64,000 nucleotides of DNA from CAVVDT01 sp963747005 (lineage in GTDB: Bacteria > Pseudomonadota > Alphaproteobacteria > Rhizobiales > Aestuariivirgaceae). Made by a program: the position numbers and the translations under genes. Positions 9,039 through 18,050 of this stretch are shown one piece after another (within the stretch, counting starts at the first letter, position 1; the number at the start of each line of letters is the position of its first letter). The notes under the pieces were generated by a model, which worked only from the letters and a program-made list of their open reading frames with translations, had not been told where the DNA came from and did no database searches. The stretch spans positions 1 through 64,000 of the forward strand of contig CAVVDT010000003.1 of NCBI GenBank assembly GCA_963747005.1, in the 5' to 3' direction.

Positions 9039-11668
9039 TCATGTACTCCTATTGGAGGCCTCGTCTTCTTTTCCGGACGTGCGTTCAGATAGAACCGAAA
9101 GAAGTTCCTTAATAGAATGCTCCCAGTCCTGCCCCTTCATATCCGCTGCCGCCTGAGCCGACAAGCGGCGCAGCATGGCGCGGTCAGTGCTCAGTCGTTG
9201 CAGCGCGACCATGCAGCCCTGCGTGGCGCTGTCGAGTGGCAGCAGGACACCGTTGTGGTCGTCGCGTACCGCCTCGGACACCGCGCCGACATCGGTCGAG
9301 ATCACCACGACGCCCTGGCGCATCGCCTCGAGGATGGTCAACGGCAGTCCCTCAAATTCGGATAGCTGCACCACCACATCGGCCCAAGCGTAAGCCTCGA
9401 TTATCTCCTCCCGCGTGAGCATCGCTGGTTCAAGAAAACGCAGGATCGTGGGCGAGATGGGTTGTGGACGGTCGGTCACCACGGCCTTGCCGATGATGCG
9501 CCACGAGATGTTCAGATCGGTGCTGCGCTCGACGACCTCGGACAGCCGCTCCCAGCCCCTTTTGCGGATCCAGACGGCCTAGGAACATCACCCGCAGCGG
9601 CTGCGATAGATCGCGAGCAGTTCGATCCTGCAGCCTGCGCTGCACGTCCTCGGGCGCCATCGGGAAGCTTGGCGCGTTGACGACGGGGACGATCTTTTCA
9701 TGCGGCACCCCCCATGCCGTGCAGCCAGTCGGCCACTACAACGGGCCAGGGCGAAAAGACATCGAAAGCATGTTCGTATGCCATTGCCAAATTTGTATGT
9801 CCTACCTGGCGATGTTGTGCTGACATCTCCAAAATATGCAATGACGCAACCGTACAGATACCGAGCCTCTTCAGTTTGGCCATGACCGCGACAAACGCCC
9901 CACCATGGAAGTCGATGACGGCGTCCAGCCAATACAGCAAGCTGGTTACATCGGCGTGATTGGCGTGTTGGGTCCAAGCGGGGAGTTCCGTACCGAAGTA
10001 GTGGTTCTGCCCCCTCCCCCAAAGTTGGAAATCAGGACTGGAAAGGAAATTGACACTTTCGAGCACCTCCCGCCATTCTGAATTGATCGCCGCGTCACGT
10101 TGCTCCAGCACTACAAGGTGAACGGCAAATCCGGTGGCTTTCAATTCACGGGCGAAATTCGGCGACCTTTCTCGACGCCGGCGTATTCAACCAGCGGAAT
10201 CGTTATCCCGATATGTTTGCGCCCGTCCGGGACGCGAGGATATACCGGCGCGCCTGAAGCCTCGCCGTATGATTGTGTGGCCTTTCGGCGCGCAGTCGGA
10301 TATCACCTTCGCGCCAGTCCAGCCTGCACATTGCACCGTCGCGCCAAACGGACGCCCAGTCTATCGGTGCAAAAAGGACAAGAAATCGAAAACGGCCTCC
10401 CTTCGGATTCGGATCATTGGATCGACTAGCCTAGACGGCAACCTCAGGGTCAGAATGCGCAATTTGATCGCCGCTTGCGAAGTGATGATGGAATCGATCC
10501 AATTTGAGCTCGAATCCACAACGGCCTCCCGCATTAGATTTGGGCGAATCATGACCATACTGGCCGAGGACGTTAGAGCCCGGCGGTGTTGTGCTCGTCA
10601 ACAGCGATCCGGTCGGAGTCATGGCTTTCAATGGAAAACATCGAGATCCCGGCCTCTTCCGCCAGCGTTTCCAACCGCCAAAAAGTCCAATGTAGCATGC
10701 CAGAAGCAGAAAGCTGATCCAGCGCAGCAGCGGTTGTGACGATCAACCGAGGCGATCGCGCGAGGGGTTCGAATGCGCGAGCCAGAAGCGACGCTCATAC
10801 TCCGCGGTGGTTAGAACCTCAGAAATCTGCTTGGGATCCGTTGTCAGCCGGACTTCATCGCGATCAGACAGCACCACAGCATATCGCGGCGCTTCGCTCT
10901 GTTCCAACGCGATCAAGGATTTCGGGTGATAGTACGCCTTGTGCTTTTGCCGTATCGCCGAGCGGATCCCTGCGCCTTCCAGCTCGGAGCCGGACAACAT
11001 GCTCTCAGGGCACTTGCGATAGAGGAAACCGAAGTTCTCGATGTTACATCCCCGGAACCCGACCGCCCCGGCAGATAAAAAGAACTCCCAGTCCTCAAAC
11101 CCCTGTTTGAAGCTAGTGTCGAACATCACCCCGGCCTCAAACACCTTGCGGTGAATCAGGCTGCCCGCCTCGCAGATACTCATCGCGCTATGGATGAGAG
11201 CCGCGAATAGGGGCCACCATAGTCATGCGCGGACCGCATGCCGAACATGTCGATATTTGGATAGATCCAGCCCAACGACGGATCGCCATCGAGTGCGGCC
11301 ATTGCACGAGCCATCGCATGGGGACGCAGTCGGTTATCTGCATCGAGCAGATAGACAGCCTCAATTGCCGGCTCGTGTTTTAGGATATAGGTGATGCCGT
11401 GGTTGCGTGCGTCGCTCAGGCCGCCGTTCAGCTTGCGAAGATAGACGATCCGATCGGGAAAGCTGCGGGCATAGTCGAGACAAACGTCCTCTGTCTCGAC
11501 ATGCGGGCAGCCGTCGTTGACCAGCACTAACCGGATCGCGAAAGCGGCCTGTTGTGCGAGGACGCTCTCGATAGCTTCGGCTAACAGGGTCGAATGTTGG
11601 AAGATCGGCACGATGACCGCAACGCGAGAGGCTACGTGCGTCGGTATTGGGACCGTAACCGCGCTCAT
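9039..11668 (-). pseudogene. two-domain glycosyltransferase (GT2 then GT4), multiply frameshifted
   Basis: From ATG 11668 the first domain is a GT-A/GT2 fold: VAVIVPIFQHSTLLAEAIES, RLVLVNDGCP, LRKLNGGLSDARNHGI, VYLLDADNRL (DxD-like), then, one frame over, CEAGSLIHRKVFEAGV and QGFEDWEFFLSAGA. A middle stretch follows with WTFWRLETLAEEAGISMFS and SIITSQAAIKLRIL. The second domain is GT-B/GT4: RKHIGITIPLVEYAGVEK, RVMFLGRLDPQKG and the donor-site motif VVQLSEFEGLPLTILEAMRQ, ending at 9039. Frame changes fall near 11190, 10745, 10570, 10380, 10165, 9712 (a G6 run) and 9550. The shifts join without loss, so a single protein of about 870 residues is likely, though two adjacent genes are possible. 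The ATG overlaps the upstream gene's TGA (ATGA). The enzyme would extend a surface polysaccharide. Confidence 0.7.
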
Positions 11669-13105
11669 TCGACGCGCCCCGCGCTGGCAAGGGCCGTGAT
11701 GCGATAGAAGCAGCTAGTTGGCCGTTGTTCGCAGCGCTCTCCCTCGGCCAGCCGTGTCAGAAGAAACAGGTCATGTGCTTCAGACAGGGGCTCGGCAAGG
11801 AACAGATGCAATTCTGCCCATTCATTGGGCGGCAGCGGATACCATTCAGCCAACAGCCCGTTCACGAAGTCAGGTATGCCGTTGCCGGCTGCTGCACGCT
11901 TGCGCGACGGCACGAGCCCATAGGCGAATTCGACGATCGGCCCTGTTTGATCCTCGGTCTTGATCCCACCAAAGATGTGCTGCACGCTAGGTGGGGCTGC
12001 GTTATCGATCCGTCCGGCCACGGGATCGGAATTAGTTGGCTGCACCATCAGCCCGTTGAATTGCTCCGAGTATTGAACAGAACTTTTGTCTTGGCCTAGG
12101 CCTAGAGGAACCGCTTCTTGTAGCAAGCTGCGACCGATTTTCCAACGGTCGATCTTCTGCGCCCCTCGCGCCAAAATGCCAGACGCAGGCAGGGTTGCGC
12201 GTGCGCCTGGGATGTATTTCCAGACCCGCAGCGCCATGATCGGCGAATTCGGGTTCGGCATGAAACGCGGATCCGGATGGAAAAACGATGTGTTCCACTG
12301 CAGCGGTTCCGTGCCATCCCAAGTCAATCGCAGGATCGGCGTCTGAATATCCGGGCCAAGTGCCCGCTCAAGGCAGAGCCGCAGCCAGCCGGGCTTGATC
12401 TTCTCCGCCGGCACTTCCCACTCGGCAACAATTGCGTTGCTCTCCATCAATACGATCGAGGCAAATAACGTACCCTCTGTCGAGCGAGGCGTGCTGGGGA
12501 CTGAAAACGCGACATCGCAAATTCCCCCGCTGTCGAGCGGTAGTCGCTGTTCGATCTCGCGGCCGGCACGAAGGACGATCGGGCGTTGGCCCTGCTGCAC
12601 GGATAAGGTCGAAGCGAGAATGCGCTCGGAGCGGTTGTTCTGATAGAAAAACGACTCAAGCCGTTCAAACGATGTCTGCATCGACTCGTGTGCCGCTCGG
12701 ATCGTGCCTAGTTCCCGCATCAAGCGAGTGTTACGTTGGTGCAAACTCTGGATGTTGCACGCGCAAACGGCAGCGTAAGCTGCCGAGGGCGAAGCCGAAC
12801 GGCGATCAGTAAGATCCCACAACTCGGGCCCGTCCTTTGCGCCGAATTGCTTTACCCAGAGGGCTCTGAGCTTTTCGTACACTGGCAGCGCGCGCGACGA
12901 TACCGCAAAGAATGCAATTGCATCACTGAAAACCGCTTCAGGCAATATGGCGGTAGTCGGCTGTTTTTTCTGCCATTCCTGGCTGGAACTCAAGCACACC
13001 GTTGGCTTCGACAACACTAACCAAGCTCGCGATATCGGACAGTTCGGCAAGCGATCCAACATCAGCCGGTATGCAAAGGACGGTTGGGAACCAAGGCACT
13101 GTCAT
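11665..13105 (-). pseudogene. large protein of unknown function in the glycosyltransferase operon, one frameshift
   Basis: A 465-codon frame ends at TGA 11665. Its natural N-terminus is one frame over: ATG 13105 starts MTVPWFPTVLCIPADVGSLA and continues VSVVEANGVLEFQPGMAEK until about 12960. There the long frame takes over with LPEAVFSDAIAFFAVSSRAL, so one indel separates them and the intact length is about 480 residues. A helical stretch (NTRLMRELGTIRAAHESMQ) is followed by a beta-rich C-terminal half. I do not recognise the family. The stop overlaps the glycosyltransferase start, so it was co-translated with it and probably helps assemble the same polysaccharide. An IS110 fragment ends about 40 bases upstream of the start and may have replaced the promoter. 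Confidence 0.55.
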
Positions 13106-13144
13106 TGCAATATCCCCAAAAATCTCACATTCTGATTCAATAAA

Positions 13145-13497
13145 CTCTGTTGCTCGGTCGTTTTGACTGGGACAAAGCGCATCGTCGGGCGCTGAACGGC
13201 CTCACATATAGCAGCGGCATCGGCTGCGTCATTCTTGCCCCGCTTCACATACGCTTTGACGTAAGCAGGTGGCATCAGCTTGACCTCATGCCCAAGCGCG
13301 ACCAGGGTGCGCGCCCAATGATGCGCTGTGGCACAGGCTTCCATGCCAATCAGGCAGCTTGGCAGTTTGGAGAAAAAGCCCGCCATCTGCTTCCTGCGTA
13401 GCCTCTTCACCAAAACGACAGTTCCTTCTTCACTGATGCCGTGGATTTGGAAAACGCTCTTGGCCAGATCCAGCCCAATAGTTGTAACCTTCAGGTG
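13145..13497 (-). pseudogene. IS110-family transposase, N-terminal fragment
   Basis: The reading frame gives VTTIGLDLAKSVFQIHGIS, then IGMEACATAHHWARTLVALG, LMPPAYVKAYVKRGKNDAAD and AICEAVQRPTMRFVPVKT. These carry the DEDD RuvC-like nuclease residues of IS110 transposases (Asp in GLDLAK, Glu in GMEA, the KNDAAD Asp pair). Homology stops at about 13145 after EQQS, where the sequence becomes the leader of the unknown gene. The C-terminal Transposase_20 domain is absent, so the fragment is inactive. No ATG is visible at the usual place; the frame seems to begin near a GTC codon at 13496. Confidence 0.75.
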
Positions 13498-13598
13498 GAC
13501 GCTCCTTCCTCAGTGGTTCCGATCATCAACGACCACCTTAAGGCACATCAATGCCGGCATGAGGGGGCGTCCACCTCATCAAAACAGAACGTGACATA

Positions 13599-14207
13599 TC
13601 AACCGACATTCCCCGGATGAACCAGTATCTGACAATCAGATTGGACCATTTCGGCCGTTCCGGCAAGGCTGAGCGCCAGCCGCCAAGCGAGAGCCGCCCT
13701 CGCTGAGCCAAAATGTACGACGGTCCGCCGCGCGTTGTCGATTTCACCTCCATCAGGGCGCACCTCTCTCGTGGTTGTCACTCGACCGCATGACTGCCAA
13801 GCCGCTCGCGCCGGCGTTGGATCGGGTGGCAGCCGCAACTCTGCGATCAGCCGCAGGATCTCGACAAACAGCCTCTTCGGCATTGCCACATCAGCCATCT
13901 GGAAGGCGACGTAGCGGCCGTGACGGACGACCTTGGCTCCAATCTTGACCAACTTCTCCCGCAGCGTCGTCAGCAACCAGTGCTCAACCTCTTTCGGCGA
14001 AGCCAGCATTGGCATGAAGTTGCCCAGATTGTAGGCCAGGGCATGAAGCTGCAACCGGACCTCGTTGTTACGGAATTTCCGGCATGACAGCCGGGTCCAC
14101 CGGATGGCGTTCTTGCCCTCTTTGATGTGCTGTTCCGCCATCCCCCGGTGATTGTAAAACGCCACCACCCGCTCGCTGGGTCACGACAGGTTGGTAACGA
14201 TGTCCGA
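13599..14207 (-). pseudogene. IS1380-family transposase, C-terminal fragment
   Basis: This is a second IS1380 copy, closely similar in protein sequence to the C-terminus of the one at 3592-4912: VVAFYNHRGMAEQHIKEGKN, TRLSCRKFRNNEVRLQLHAL and TTLREKLVKIGAKVVRHGRY. Its left junction is at about 14207, just before IVTNLS. An in-frame TGA interrupts IVTNLS-PSERVV (14190 region), where the other copy has an Arg codon. The frame runs past the family's usual end into about 70 residues of non-homologous sequence. It is dead by truncation and by the stop. Confidence 0.7.
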
Positions 14208-14247
14208 TAACACTCTTCCAGAGTCAGGATCCTAGAGCGGGATGCGT

Positions 14248-14608
14248 TTAGGCATGGTCATAGCCGTCCTTGGCGAAGTAATTTTGACATTCGTTTGAAG
14301 TGATGGTTGCCAGGATCTGACCGATGGCGTCGCAGACGGCCTCGCGGGTTCGCTTTGCGGCCTTGCGCAGGTAGTGCTTGAGCTTGCCGAAGAGTTGCTC
14401 GATGGGGTTGAGGCCGGGGGAGTATTTCGGCAGGAACAACAGCCTGGCGCCGGCGGCACGAATGGCGCGGCGCACGGCTTTGCTCTTGTGCGAGCCGAGA
14501 TTGTCCATGACGACGATGTCACCGGGCCTGAGGGTGGGGACGAGAACCTCGTTGATGTAAAGCTGGAAGCGCTCGCCGTTGATCAGACCGTCGATGAGGG
14601 CTCGTCCA
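14248..14608 (-). pseudogene. IS630-family transposase, C-terminal fragment (second type)
   Basis: The fragment encodes the C-terminal DDE_3 domain: GDIVVMDNLGSHKSKAVRR (second Asp) and FLPKYSPGLNPIEQLFGKLK (catalytic Glu), ending NYFAKDGYDHA. It belongs to a different IS630 subgroup from the element at 4972-6058. Homology begins at about 14608 in LIDGLINGERFQLY, so the N-terminal HTH and first Asp are gone. The junction with the preceding gene start at 14609-14717 suggests the rearrangement also cut that gene. Confidence 0.75.
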
Positions 14609-14717
14609 CACAAACATCGTCTTGCTTGACGTGCCGGAGTTTCTTCGGGGGGATTACGGCTGGCGCAAAGGCGGGGGCCTTGGCGCAAACCTCAGTAGCC
14701 GTGAGGGGGTCGAACAT
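14609..14717 (-). pseudogene. 5' fragment of an unidentified gene cut by the IS630 remnant
   Basis: An ATG at 14717 follows a GAAAGGACC ribosome site and opens MFDPLTATEVCAKAPAFAPA, continuing VIPPKKLRHVKQDD until the IS630 junction near 14608. A TTGACA hexamer lies upstream (14782-14777) with only a weak -10 17 bases further on (AAACTG). The fragment is too short to classify. It may be the first gene of the phage-like element that starts here, but this is inference from position. Confidence 0.35.
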
Positions 14718-14842
14718 ATGGCAGGTCCTTTCGTTACAAATGCAATGGAGACACAGTTTGCACGATCCGGATAATTTGTCAATAAACAAGTGCATTTGAA
14801 ATCAACAAAAAGATGAAATCCCGCTCGGCGCCGCATCAGCCC

Positions 14843-14989
14843 GAAAAGGTGAAACGGTTGTGCGAAAACGGTTTTTAGCGGGGCGCCCGCTCACAATTCA
14901 GCCCTGAGGCTCAACGGAATCCACTCGTGGAAAACGATTTTCAGTAACTGAAAAACGGTTTTGTGAAAACGGTTTTGGTGAAAAACGAT
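14843..14989. repeat. iteron-like GAAAACGGTTTT repeats
   Basis: GAAAACGGTTTT or a close variant occurs at 14864-14875, 14930-14941 (GAAAACGATTTT), 14950-14962 (one extra A), 14965-14976 and as a half copy GAAAAACGAT at 14980-14989. Weaker versions lie at 14843-14860. Each copy is a near-palindrome (AAAAC/GTTTT arms). The last four are spaced 15-20 bases apart. Such arrays are bound by replication initiators or repressors; which applies here is unknown. The 3' end of the minus-strand secreted-protein gene overlaps the array. Confidence 0.55.
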
Positions 14990-15578
14990 AACCCGGCCAG
15001 GGCTCGAGTCGCCGGGAGTGACGACCAGCCTTTCGGACAGTCCCGCACGCCGTCGCCGTGGAAATGGCAAGTCACCATAACGAATTCCGTCTCGCCCGGC
15101 TGGCGCACCCGCTGCAACCACACCTGGCCGGCGGACCCGTCCTTCGGCTGCCAGCGCGCGAGCGTAGCGCCGTTGGCGGCGCTCATTGGGAAGCCGTAGC
15201 GGCTCGACAGTTCAAGGTATGGGTGCGACCGCAGGACGTCGGCCACACGCAGGGGAACCGTCGGCGTGGCCGCCAGGACCCCGCACACCCGTTTGCGCTG
15301 GCTCACTTCTATAGCGCAGGTGTCGAAACGTGGGTCGGGGCGCGGTGGCACGACCCCGACCAGGCGCCCGGTGGGGTCAGCGTCGAGCGTCGTGAGATCC
15401 GCGACGGCCGTCATCGAGATCACCCGAAGGCCAACTCCGGGGGCTGGCCTGCGCCGGCAATGGAGGGCGCACAGGCGCAGGCCAGGACAGCCAGAGCCGC
15501 TGCAAGCAGGGCTGACGGGCGGGGCCTGCCATGAACCCCGCAAGGCGATCCGGGGGCGGCTACTGGTGTGTGTCTCAT
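14941..15578 (-). pseudogene. small exported protein of unknown function, split by a frameshift
   Basis: ATG 15578 opens a 52-codon frame with a clear Sec signal: a basic start, then SALLAAALAVLACACAPSIA, possibly a lipoprotein-like cleavage region. It ends at TGA 15420. The mature part is one frame over, from about VISMTAVADLTTLDADPTGR through VPLRVADVLRSHPYLELSS and TEFVMVTCHFHGDGVRD to TAA at 14941. Joined, this is an exported protein of about 210 residues with several Cys and His. I do not recognise a family. The last residues are encoded inside the GAAAACGGTTTT repeats, which suggests the original stop was lost. Confidence 0.45.
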
Positions 15579-16170
15579 AGTCGTCTCCGCTCTACGGCCG
15601 GCAGAATTTCACCGTGTCACCGTCAGCCCCAAAGTAGCTTCTGCCACGAGCCGGGCCGACCGACAAGTCGCGACCGCACCGGTACGCCACCGCGGGTAAG
15701 GTTTCGTGCGCGTCGCCGGATTGATTCCAAAGTTCGAAGGTAAGCCGCCTGGCCGGCTGACCGGCTGGCTTCCGCCCCGTTCGGCTGACTCCGGAGGCCG
15801 AAGGTAACTGAATCTAAAACCCGAAGGTAAGCCGCGAAATTTTTTTTCTCGCGCGCCAGGACCAGGCGGCGCCAGGAATCGAATCGCCTGGAAAAGTTTC
15901 ACTTTTTATGTGTGACTTTTTCATTCCGGCCAGGAACCGGCGCGACCAGGAAGCCCGACAACCGGCCGCGGCCGGTTCAGAAAGCCGGACGAACCGGCCG
16001 CTTGCGCCGCGGATGGTAGGGCTTGCCAGCCCGTCGAATTGTCCGCGTGTCGTTAATGTTTGGATAGACTCGGATTTATCGAAATCACACTATTTTATTG
16101 TTGTATTATGCAAACGCGCGTACAGTCCTTTTGCTGAACGAACGGAAAACCCGACCAAAGGAGTCTTGAA
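15579..16170. other. non-coding stretch with three CGAAGGTAA direct repeats
   Basis: No protein-like frame is present. CGAAGGTAA occurs at 15735-15743, 15799-15807 and 15822-15830, two of them followed by GCCG, within a region otherwise made of CCGG-rich short repeats. A run of eight T near 15840 and a nearby stem-forming CGCGCGCCAGG segment could be a terminator, but I could not draw a convincing hairpin. The right end (TTTATTGTTGTATTATG) is AT-rich and probably holds the promoter of the small-gene chain that follows. Confidence 0.4.
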
Positions 16171-16386
16171 ATGTCGAATTTTTCCCACGTCGCCCATGGT
16201 TGTTATGGCTGCTCGCCGGCCGCGCCGCGGTTCGACGTCCGCGCCGTCACTGTCCAGCCCGCCGCAACCGCAATGTCGCTTGTGCGCAAATATGGCTGGC
16301 GGTTCGTGGCGCTCTATATCGCGCAAGATCTGGTTGTCGGCATTTCGGCCGGCGTGTGGCTTTATGCGAACGGTTACGTTTCCTAG
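16171..16386 (+). CDS. small hypothetical protein with one membrane-like helix
   Basis: The 71-residue product starts at ATG 16171 behind an AAAGGAGTC ribosome site with good spacing. The C-terminal half (WRFVALYIAQDLVVGISAGV) could span the membrane. The N-terminal half is unremarkable. It is the first of a chain of same-strand small genes, each preceded by an AAGGAGT-like site, as in phage accessory modules. No function can be named. Confidence 0.55.
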   Translation: MSNFSHVAHGCYGCSPAAPRFDVRAVTVQPAATAMSLVRKYGWRFVALYIAQDLVVGISAGVWLYANGYVS

Positions 16387-16409
16387 ATCAATCGAAGGAG
16401 TTGAGCACA

Positions 16410-16699
16410 TGGAATCACAAGGCTAAAATCGCAAATCTCGCGGGCATTTCATGGACGTGGTTCGGGAATGGACCACGCCGCGCGAACTGGAATTGATCCG
16501 CGCCAAAAATCACGAATATGGCGAGTCCGGCTGTTGCGCCACGCATGATTTTTTCGATGCCAGTATTGCGATGGAACTGGCGTGGCGCCGGACGTTCGGC
16601 CGCGCCGTCGACATGGACAGCGAGTTGGACGTCGCCACATGGAACGCCGCCTGGACCATGGCGCGCCGCAACGATTTGACCGCGAAGGAGTTAGAATAA
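16410..16699 (+). CDS. small hypothetical protein, probably frameshifted near its start
   Basis: The best ribosome site (GAAGGAG) serves ATG 16410, which stops after five codons. The longer frame begins at ATG 16451 without a ribosome site and encodes 82 residues (MDVVREWTTPRELELIRAKN, then ATHDFFDASIAMELAWRR). One missing or extra base between 16420 and 16450 would join them into a protein of about 95 residues. Its stop TAA overlaps the next ATG (TAATG). The family is unknown; it resembles small acidic phage-module proteins only in size and context. Confidence 0.5.
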
Positions 16700-17085
16700 T
16701 GGAAAGCCCGATTTACAAGGCGATTGCCCGCAAGCTGACGCCATGGACAATTGCGACCGACTCAGGAATTCCTGAACGGCGCGCCGAACACGCGGAATCC
16801 ATTGAGTTCATCTGCCGCGAATTCGCGCCGTCCGGTTCCGGCTTCGACAACGGAACGCGGCTGGACTTGGACGCGAGCAATTCGCAACGACTCGTGTTCG
16901 TTACGTCGTTCCACCACATGAACGACACGGGCTATTATTGCGGATGGACGGACCACAAAGTTACGGTTCGCCCGAGTTTTGCCTTCGATTTTGATCTGTC
17001 CATAGGCGGCAGAAACCGCAACGACATAAAGGAATATATCGCGGACGTTTTCGGCGAGTTCTTGCGCCGCGCCGTCGACGTCTAG
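16699..17085 (+). CDS. hypothetical protein, phage accessory module
   Basis: ATG 16699 overlaps the upstream stop by one base and has GAAGGAG just before it. The 128-residue product (MESPIYKAIARKLTPWTIAT, RLVFVTSFHHMNDTGYYCGW, RPSFAFDFDLSIGG) ends RRAVDV. The frame is intact and the composition protein-like, with paired His and aromatic residues in the middle, but no motif I can name. Coupled translation with its neighbour argues that it is real. Confidence 0.6.
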   Translation: MESPIYKAIARKLTPWTIATDSGIPERRAEHAESIEFICREFAPSGSGFDNGTRLDLDASNSQRLVFVTSFHHMNDTGYYCGWTDHKVTVRPSFAFDFDLSIGGRNRNDIKEYIADVFGEFLRRAVDV

Positions 17086-17139
17086 CCATGCCTGAATTTT
17101 CAATAAATTCGAGTCAATTACACAAGTAAGGAGTCTGTT

Positions 17140-18006
17140 ATGACAACTCATAAAAGAAGCCTTCGCCGGTTCGGTCTATGTGGGCGGCAACGCCGGACGC
17201 AATGACGTTGACCGCATGGGCTTTCAAGTTCCATCGCCGGCAAGGCAAGCCCGCGGCGGACGCATTGCGCCTTGCCCGGACGGACGCGGCAGCCGGCAAG
17301 ACTCGCTATCCTAGCGGCGCCGTTCGCGGCCGGCTATGGAACGTCCGGCAAACCGTTTGCCGCGTATGGCGAGTTGCATATGCGATGGATTGAAAGCCCG
17401 GCCGCGGCCGGCTTGCGGTTTGTCGGTTTCGCGGACGAAATTTCCAAGGCGCAACATAGCCGCGCCGTCGACCATACGGGCTGGTATCTGAACGAATTTC
17501 AGGACGAGTCCGTTCGTGGCGCCGTGTGGCAGATGGAAGCCCGCAACGGCGCGCCGCGGTTCGTGGCAGGCTATGACGACCCTTACAACGGCCGCGCCGA
17601 TAGCGACGGCGCCGCTTGCATTTCGTTCGATGAGATTTTCACGGGCGAACGCGGCGACGATGAAAGCCCGAACCATAGCGGCGCGGCGATGGAAGCGGCT
17701 ATCCGGGCGGACGGCATAGCCGAGTCCATGGCGGAAACCGAACGCGAATATCAGGCGGCAAGTTCAGCCGGTTTCGAATATTCGGAACTCGCCGGCGAGA
17801 TCAGCGCGACCAGGCGGCAGACAATTCAGCTAATTCGCGAATTGAAAACCGCGGCCAAGCTTATTTCGGCCGACTCGGTTCGCGCTAGTTGCGCCGCTTT
17901 GCGCGCGACGATCAAACGGAATCTTGACGAAATAAAAGAAGCCCGCGAAAAGCGGCGCGAACTGTTTGACGAATTCGGCAGCCATGACGGATTCGCCAAC
18001 GCCTAG
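17140..18006 (+). pseudogene. phage accessory protein of unknown function, frameshifted in its first quarter
   Basis: ATG 17140 follows AAGGAGTCTG, but its frame closes after 21 codons. Coding continues in the next frames as KEAFAGSVYVGGNAGRN, then AMTLTAWAFKFHRRQGKPAA and DALRLARTDAAAGKTRYP. From about 17330 a long uninterrupted frame follows: GKPFAAYGELHMRWIESPAA, GLRFVGFADEI, GAVWQMEARNGAPRFVAGY, SFDEIFTGERGDDESP and a helical C-terminus to TAG at 18006. Joined it is about 285 residues. I associate this arrangement with proteins found in alphaproteobacterial phages and plasmids, without a known function. Three shifts in 200 bases followed by 220 clean codons is odd. Confidence 0.5.
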
Positions 18007-18050
18007 CCTTCCCATTGTTAGTTGCAAACCAAATCCAAGGAGTCAAATCT

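Noticed and set aside
13590..13601. GTGACATATCAA shared with the IS5 right end region as a second IS5 trace
   Set aside because: Twelve shared bases without transposase or inverted-repeat sequence are too little to call an element.
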